8,904 nucleotides of DNA from Lentisphaerota bacterium (GTDB taxonomy: Bacteria > Verrucomicrobiota > Lentisphaeria > Oligosphaerales > PUNB01), in contig PUNB01000067.1 in the NCBI GenBank assembly GCA_003552565.1, positions 1 through 8,904 on the forward strand, in the 5' to 3' direction. The position numbers were made by a program, and so were the translations under genes. This document shows positions 6,224 through 8,904 of this stretch, in pieces. Numbering within the stretch: the first letter of the stretch is position 1; every line of letters begins with the position of its first letter. A model generated the notes under the pieces. The model saw only the letters and a program-made list of their open reading frames with translations. It was not told where the DNA came from and made no database searches.

Positions 6224-6763
6224 ATGGCGGAAAACAAAGGAAACATACCGCGAGAGCAGTGGGGGAGCAGACTTGGTTTCATTCTGGCAGCCTCTGGCTC
6301 AGCTGTCGGCCTGGGTAATATTTGGCGCTTCCCTTATATCACTGGGGAAAACGGCGGCGGCGCTTTTGTGCTGGTCTATCTTTTATGTGTGATTGCTGTT
6401 GGTATACCGGTCATGCTTTGCGAGATCAGCCTGGGACGACACACACGGCGTAATCCAGTGGGCGCTTTTAAGGCGGTTAAGCCTGTCGCCTCCACTTTGG
6501 CTCATCTCATAGTTGGCATTAGTGGTTTCAGGAGTTTTTCTTCTCGCTTTCGCTCAATGGGGATGGGCGGTGTTCTGTTTGCTCATAGGCGGGCTGGTCT
6601 TTCGCTATTCCTGGACTGTGGTCGGCGCCATGGGGGTGCTCGCCGGTTTTCTGATACTGTCCTTTTACAGCGTGGTCGGCGGCTGGTCTCTGGGGTTTGT
6701 CGGCAGTTCAATAGTCGGAGGTGTCGGCGTGGAGGGTGTGGAAACGGCAGGGGCACATTTTGA
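6224..6763 (+). CDS. Sodium-dependent NSS-family transporter, N-terminal part (frameshifted gene)
   Basis: The first ~100 residues are a clear neurotransmitter:sodium symporter start. WGSRLGFILAASGSAVGLGN followed by IWRFPY (13-38) is TM1, with the unwound Gly-Leu-Gly and Asn32 at the sodium site and Arg35 at the gate position. TM2 and the signature GRHTRRNPVGAFKA (71-84) follow. From about residue 100 the frame turns basic and polar (FRSFSSRFRSM...) and loses all family resemblance, while the +1 frame from 6513 continues the transporter. The true reading therefore changes frame between about 6505 and 6545, and the residues to 6763 are out-of-frame read-through. AGGAG (6210-6214) lies 9 nt upstream of the ATG and overlaps the stop of the upstream anchor gene. 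The break is either a sequencing or assembly error or a real inactivating mutation. Confidence 0.75.
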   Translation: MAENKGNIPREQWGSRLGFILAASGSAVGLGNIWRFPYITGENGGGAFVLVYLLCVIAVGIPVMLCEISLGRHTRRNPVGAFKAVKPVASTLAHLIVGISGFRSFSSRFRSMGMGGVLFAHRRAGLSLFLDCGRRHGGARRFSDTVLLQRGRRLVSGVCRQFNSRRCRRGGCGNGRGTF

Positions 6764-7889
6764 GTCTTTTACCGATAATCCCGGACTGGCCATCGTTCTG
6801 CATTTTCTGTTTATGCTTATATGTGTGGGCATCGTTTACAAAGGGGTGAAAGGGGGGATAGAAAAAAGTGTCCGCGTTCTGATGCCCATCCTATTTTTCC
6901 TGATTCTGGTGCTGATCCTGCGCGGCATCACACTTGACGGGGCGATCGAGGGGGTGCGGTTCTATCTTACGCCCGACTTCAGTCAGCTCACGGCTCAAGG
7001 GGTGTTGTTGGCCTTGGGCATGGCTTTTTTCTCTTTGAGCCTGGGAATGGGAGCGATGATCACTTACGGCAGTTATGTGGAGAAAGAGCAGAACCTTTTT
7101 ATGTCCTCTCTGAGCATAGTGGGACTGGACGTATTAATGGCGCTGATGGCGGGACTGGCTATTTTTCCTGCTGTCTTCGCTATGGGCATCACTCCGGAAG
7201 AAGGCCCGGGACTGGTGTTCGTTATCCTGCCGGCGGTGTTCAATGAACTGCCCATGGGAGCGCTTTGGGCGACAGTGTTCTTTGTTCTATTATCTGTGGC
7301 CGCGGTCACTTCTGGAATCAGTCTGCTGGAAGTGGTCACGGCCTTCTTTGTCGATGAACGCGGCTGGTCCAGGCATAAAGCGGTCACGGTTTGCGGCGGA
7401 GTGATTTTTCTGCTTGGGGTTCTTTGCGCTATAAGTGTCAATGACTGGGGCAGAATCACCTGGCTGCATCATGGGTTCAAGTCCGTTTTCGGAGAGGTTC
7501 AGGGTAGTTTCTTTGCTTTGCTGGATAATCTCGCGAGCAACTGGCTTCTGCCTTTGGGCGGTATGTTTATCGCCATATTTGTCGGCTGGATCTGGGGTGT
7601 TAAAAGGGCAGTCGATGAAATCAGGCATGGAAGTCATAATTTCGCGGATGTTCATTTAATCAGTCTGCTGGCCGGACTGCGAGATGACGATTCGCATAAT
7701 TCTCCTGTGCATGTGGTTACCCTGGCTTCGGTCTGGGGCATTTTTATCCGCTTTATAAGTCCGGTCGCTGTGCTCATTGCTTTCCTGCACACCATCGGCT
7801 GGATTGGTTTGGAGCGGGTTGAAGAACCGGCCGAGGGAGAAGGCGAAAAAAAGAAAGTTGCAGAGGAACAGGCGACCGAGGAAAATTAA
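6513..7889 (+). CDS. Sodium-dependent NSS-family transporter, C-terminal part (frameshifted gene)
   Basis: This open frame continues the NSS transporter. After two added hydrophobic stretches (frame residues about 1-32), TM3 begins with TVVGAMGVLAGFLILSFYSVVGGW. Later come GGIEKSVRVLMPILF, ALGMAFFSLSLGMG with AMITYGSY (TM6), GLDVLMALMAGLAIFPAVFAMG (TM7), EEGPGLVFVILPAVF, and TSGISLLEVVTAFFVDERGWSRHKA (TM8). Several more helices follow, ending in a short Glu/Lys-rich tail. The family position usually held by Gln in AlGQaFFsLslG is Met (codon at 7020). An in-frame TAG at 6510 and the lack of any ribosome binding site before the TTG at 6513 argue against a separate gene. Joined with the upstream part, the protein would be about 554 residues, longer than the usual 450-520. 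The substrate is probably an amino acid or related compound, not identifiable here. Confidence 0.8.
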   Translation: MALVVSGVFLLAFAQWGWAVFCLLIGGLVFRYSWTVVGAMGVLAGFLILSFYSVVGGWSLGFVGSSIVGGVGVEGVETAGAHFESFTDNPGLAIVLHFLFMLICVGIVYKGVKGGIEKSVRVLMPILFFLILVLILRGITLDGAIEGVRFYLTPDFSQLTAQGVLLALGMAFFSLSLGMGAMITYGSYVEKEQNLFMSSLSIVGLDVLMALMAGLAIFPAVFAMGITPEEGPGLVFVILPAVFNELPMGALWATVFFVLLSVAAVTSGISLLEVVTAFFVDERGWSRHKAVTVCGGVIFLLGVLCAISVNDWGRITWLHHGFKSVFGEVQGSFFALLDNLASNWLLPLGGMFIAIFVGWIWGVKRAVDEIRHGSHNFADVHLISLLAGLRDDDSHNSPVHVVTLASVWGIFIRFISPVAVLIAFLHTIGWIGLERVEEPAEGEGEKKKVAEEQATEEN

Positions 7890-8248
7890 TCATTCCGCAT
7901 GGGATTTAAAAATTCCTGCCGGTTTGCCGGGAGTATTCAGCGATGATTTTTTCGAGAGGAGGGGGTAGGGCAGCCCTTGTTGTTGATTATCACCGTGTCT
8001 GTCGGCAGTCCGCGCCCCGGCCCAACCATGACAAAACCGGAAGATCGCCGAAAAAAGCGGGAGCCCTGTCGGGTTGGGGCGGCGGCAGGCCTTCTCCGGC
8101 TTTATGCCGTAAGTCATTAGCGCTGAGGCTAGTAACTGACGGCATAAAAAGCCGGATCAGACCAGCCGGCGCTCCCAACATGGGCGTGAGACCTTTCCGG
8201 ACGGGGTATAGCGAGAGCCTCCGCGGAAAGGGGTTGAGGCCTAATTTT
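7890..8248. other. Intergenic region with clustered long inverted repeats, possible structured RNA
   Basis: No supported gene lies here. A first inverted repeat at 7901-7916 (GGGATTT/AAATTCC) is followed by T6 at 7947-7952, too far from a stem to be a clear terminator. Then come several pairs: CCCAACC (8021-8027) with GGTTGGG (8072-8078); GGGAGC (8059-8064) with GCTCCC (8171-8176); a 16-bp stem, 8095-8110 with 8139-8156, broken by a 2-nt bulge; and CCTTTCCG (8192-8199) with CGGAAAGG (8224-8231). The GGGAGC/GCTCCC pair encloses the 16-bp stem, as in a multi-helix RNA. I could not match it to an RNA family I know. Confidence 0.45.
8095..8156. repeat. 16-bp bulged inverted repeat
   Basis: The left arm TCCGGCTTTATGCCGT (8095-8110) pairs with 8139-8156, which reads ACGGCATA, an AA bulge, then AAGCCGGA. 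The 28-nt apical part (8111-8138) contains weaker GTCA/TGAC and AGC/GCT complements that could compete or extend the fold. There is no downstream T-run, so it is not an intrinsic terminator. Confidence 0.6.
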
Positions 8249-8356
8249 GTGCTCACCTTGTCTCGCACCTTGTCTCGCACTTAGTCCAAAAAAAGAGGAA
8301 TCGAAAGAAAATCAGACAAGGTGCTAGATCCGCCTGAGGCGGACAAGACTAGGTTT
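8249..8356 (+). repeat. Dispersed palindromic repeat, copy B
   Basis: This is the second copy of the element at 2671-2801, in the same orientation. The left arm has two units of CCTTGTCTCGCA (8256-8279) plus CTTAGTC (8280-8286). A 28-nt loop with the same GAGGAATCG core follows, then one right-arm unit GACAAGGTGC (8315-8324) and the hairpin TCCGCCTGAGGCGGA (8329-8343). The right arm is shorter than in copy A (one unit against three before the hairpin), so unit number varies between copies. It lies in the gap upstream of the antiporter gene. Confidence 0.83.
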
Positions 8357-8368
8357 TATTATTCGTGC

Positions 8369-8477
8369 GTGTATAGATCATAAACACCTTTTCGCATAGC
8401 CTCTAGCGAGGCGAGCGTTTAATATAATGTTTTTGCAATGCCGAGATTTTCAAGACCCCATGCGAATAGGGTTCGCA
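8369..8477 (+). promoter_or_regulatory. Structured leader and -10 box upstream of the antiporter gene
   Basis: A perfect TATAAT lies at 8423-8428, without a good -35 at 16-18 nt. Around it are several stems: 8369-8387 (GTGTATA/TAAACAC, one mismatch), GCCTC-TAGC-GAGGC at 8399-8412, and TTCGCAT (8391-8397) with ATGCGAA (8460-8466). The last arm can instead pair with TTCGCA (8472-8477). Either a promoter at 8423 or an upstream start with a switching leader is possible; both cannot fully apply to the same transcript. Confidence 0.35.
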
Positions 8478-8504
8478 CAACTAAAACTGCGGAAACATTA
8501 GTAT

Positions 8505-8904
8505 ATGCTGCACGGAATCCTGATCATAGCTATCGGCGGTTTTTTAGCGGGTGAAGCGGCGGGCAGGCTGGGGCTGCCGAAGCTGATCGGAATGCTTCTG
8601 GCGGGAATCCTGCTCGGGCCTCATCTGTTGGATCTCCTGCCGGAGGAAATTCTGGCGGTCTCCGAGGAAATCCGCTTTTTCGCTTTGCTCATAATACTTT
8701 TAAAGGCCGGCCTGGGACTCGACAAGGAAAAGCTGCTGAGCCAGGGAACGGTGGCGCTGCGTCTGGGATTTCTGCCGGCGATCATTGAAGCGACGGTAGT
8801 CACTTTGACGGCCCGCTGGCTGCTGGGCTGGGACTGGCTGATCTGCTGGCTTCTGGGTTGGATCATCTGCGCGGCTTCACCCGCGGTTATAGTCCCCCTC
8901 ATGC
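8505..8904 (+). CDS. SLC9B/NHA-like cation:proton antiporter, N-terminal part (cut by window edge)
   Basis: I translated 133 residues by hand to the right edge; the frame stays open. The protein is strongly hydrophobic and fits the sodium/hydrogen exchanger fold. GRLGLPKLIGMLLAGILLGPHLL (20-42) is the usual first-helix motif of CPA exchangers. ALLIILLKAGLGLD (60-73) and the terminal AASPAVIVPLM (123-133) resemble the LLRAGLGLD and AVSPAVVVP motifs of the NHA/SLC9B group. Its likely role is exchange of Na+, Li+ or K+ for protons across the inner membrane. An in-frame TAG at 8499-8501 fixes ATG 8505 as the earliest ATG start. The ribosome binding site is weak (GCGGA at 8489-8493). The catalytic acidic helix lies beyond the window, so ion specificity cannot be read. 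Confidence 0.85.
   Translation, partial: MLHGILIIAIGGFLAGEAAGRLGLPKLIGMLLAGILLGPHLLDLLPEEILAVSEEIRFFALLIILLKAGLGLDKEKLLSQGTVALRLGFLPAIIEATVVTLTARWLLGWDWLICWLLGWIICAASPAVIVPLM

Noticed and set aside
6513..6545. Programmed ribosomal frameshift in the NSS gene
   Set aside because: There is no recognised slippery heptamer, stop-codon context or stimulatory structure, and NSS genes are not known to use frameshifting. An error or mutation is simpler.
7901..7952. Intrinsic terminator for the accB-NSS operon
   Set aside because: The 7901-7916 stem is AT-rich, and the only T-run (7947-7952) lies about 30 nt further on. The CCGG-TTTG-CCGG hairpin at 7919-7930 is too short and also not followed directly by T.
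8095..8156. Integron attC-like site
   Set aside because: The stem is bulged as attC sites are, but the conserved GTTRRRY and RYYYAAC ends are missing and no integron integrase or cassette is present.
7943..8284. Overlapping open frames on both strands (plus 113 codons; minus 96 codons at 7990-8280)
   Set aside because: Both consist of inverted-repeat and palindromic-repeat sequence, are rich in Arg, Pro and Gly, show no domain, and explain the DNA less well than a structured or repeat region does.
8449..8490. tRNA-like T-arm (GGTTCGCA-type sequence)
   Set aside because: No acceptor or anticodon stems can be formed around it; the pairing present is the TGCGAA/TTCGCA stem.

Overview
The window looks like a piece of a bacterial chromosome of moderate GC. 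It has ordinary housekeeping gene order with short gaps, and two intergenic stretches filled with repeats. Nothing in it is diagnostic of a phylum. The combination of biotin-carboxylase genes, an Asp23-type protein with its own membrane anchor, an NSS-type sodium symporter and dispersed hairpin repeats would fit the PVC group (Lentisphaerota-like) or an uncultured relative. That is a low-confidence guess.

Layout. At the left, a minus-strand pair covers 1-1849: a methylenetetrahydrofolate reductase with a C-terminal cysteine-rich MTHFR_C domain, followed after 2 nt by thiL, which runs off the left edge. A 265-nt divergent intergenic region separates it from plus-strand aroQ (2115-2588). This region carries an 18-bp operator-like dyad and a good sigma70-type promoter facing aroQ. 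The 340-nt gap 2589-2928 holds a complex palindromic repeat (copy A), a short tandem repeat, a pair of direct repeats and the accB leader.

An apparent five-cistron operon then runs from 2929 to 7889: accB, accC, an Asp23/Gls24 protein, a membrane-anchored AmaP-like protein with a long acidic tail, and an NSS-family sodium symporter. Intergenic gaps are 5 to 22 nt. The NSS gene is interrupted by a frameshift near 6505-6545. Its two halves together give a plausible transporter of about 554 residues, with what looks like an extra helical hairpin between TM2 and TM3. The 615-nt gap 7890-8504 contains a cluster of long inverted repeats that could be a structured RNA, a second copy of the palindromic repeat (copy B), and a structured leader. 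Last comes the 5' part of an SLC9B/NHA-like cation:proton antiporter, cut by the right edge.

How the genes fit together. AccB and AccC supply carboxybiotin for malonyl-CoA and fatty acid synthesis. The Asp23 and AmaP-like proteins probably form a membrane-tethered complex, and their co-transcription with accBC hints at a link between lipid synthesis and the envelope. Two transporters coupled to sodium or protons lie downstream. AroQ belongs to the shikimate pathway, ThiL makes thiamine diphosphate and the reductase makes methyl-THF. No known mobile element, CRISPR array, defence system, tRNA or rRNA was seen. The least explained parts are the two-copy palindromic repeat with 12-bp units, the inverted-repeat cluster at 8019-8231, and the broken NSS gene.
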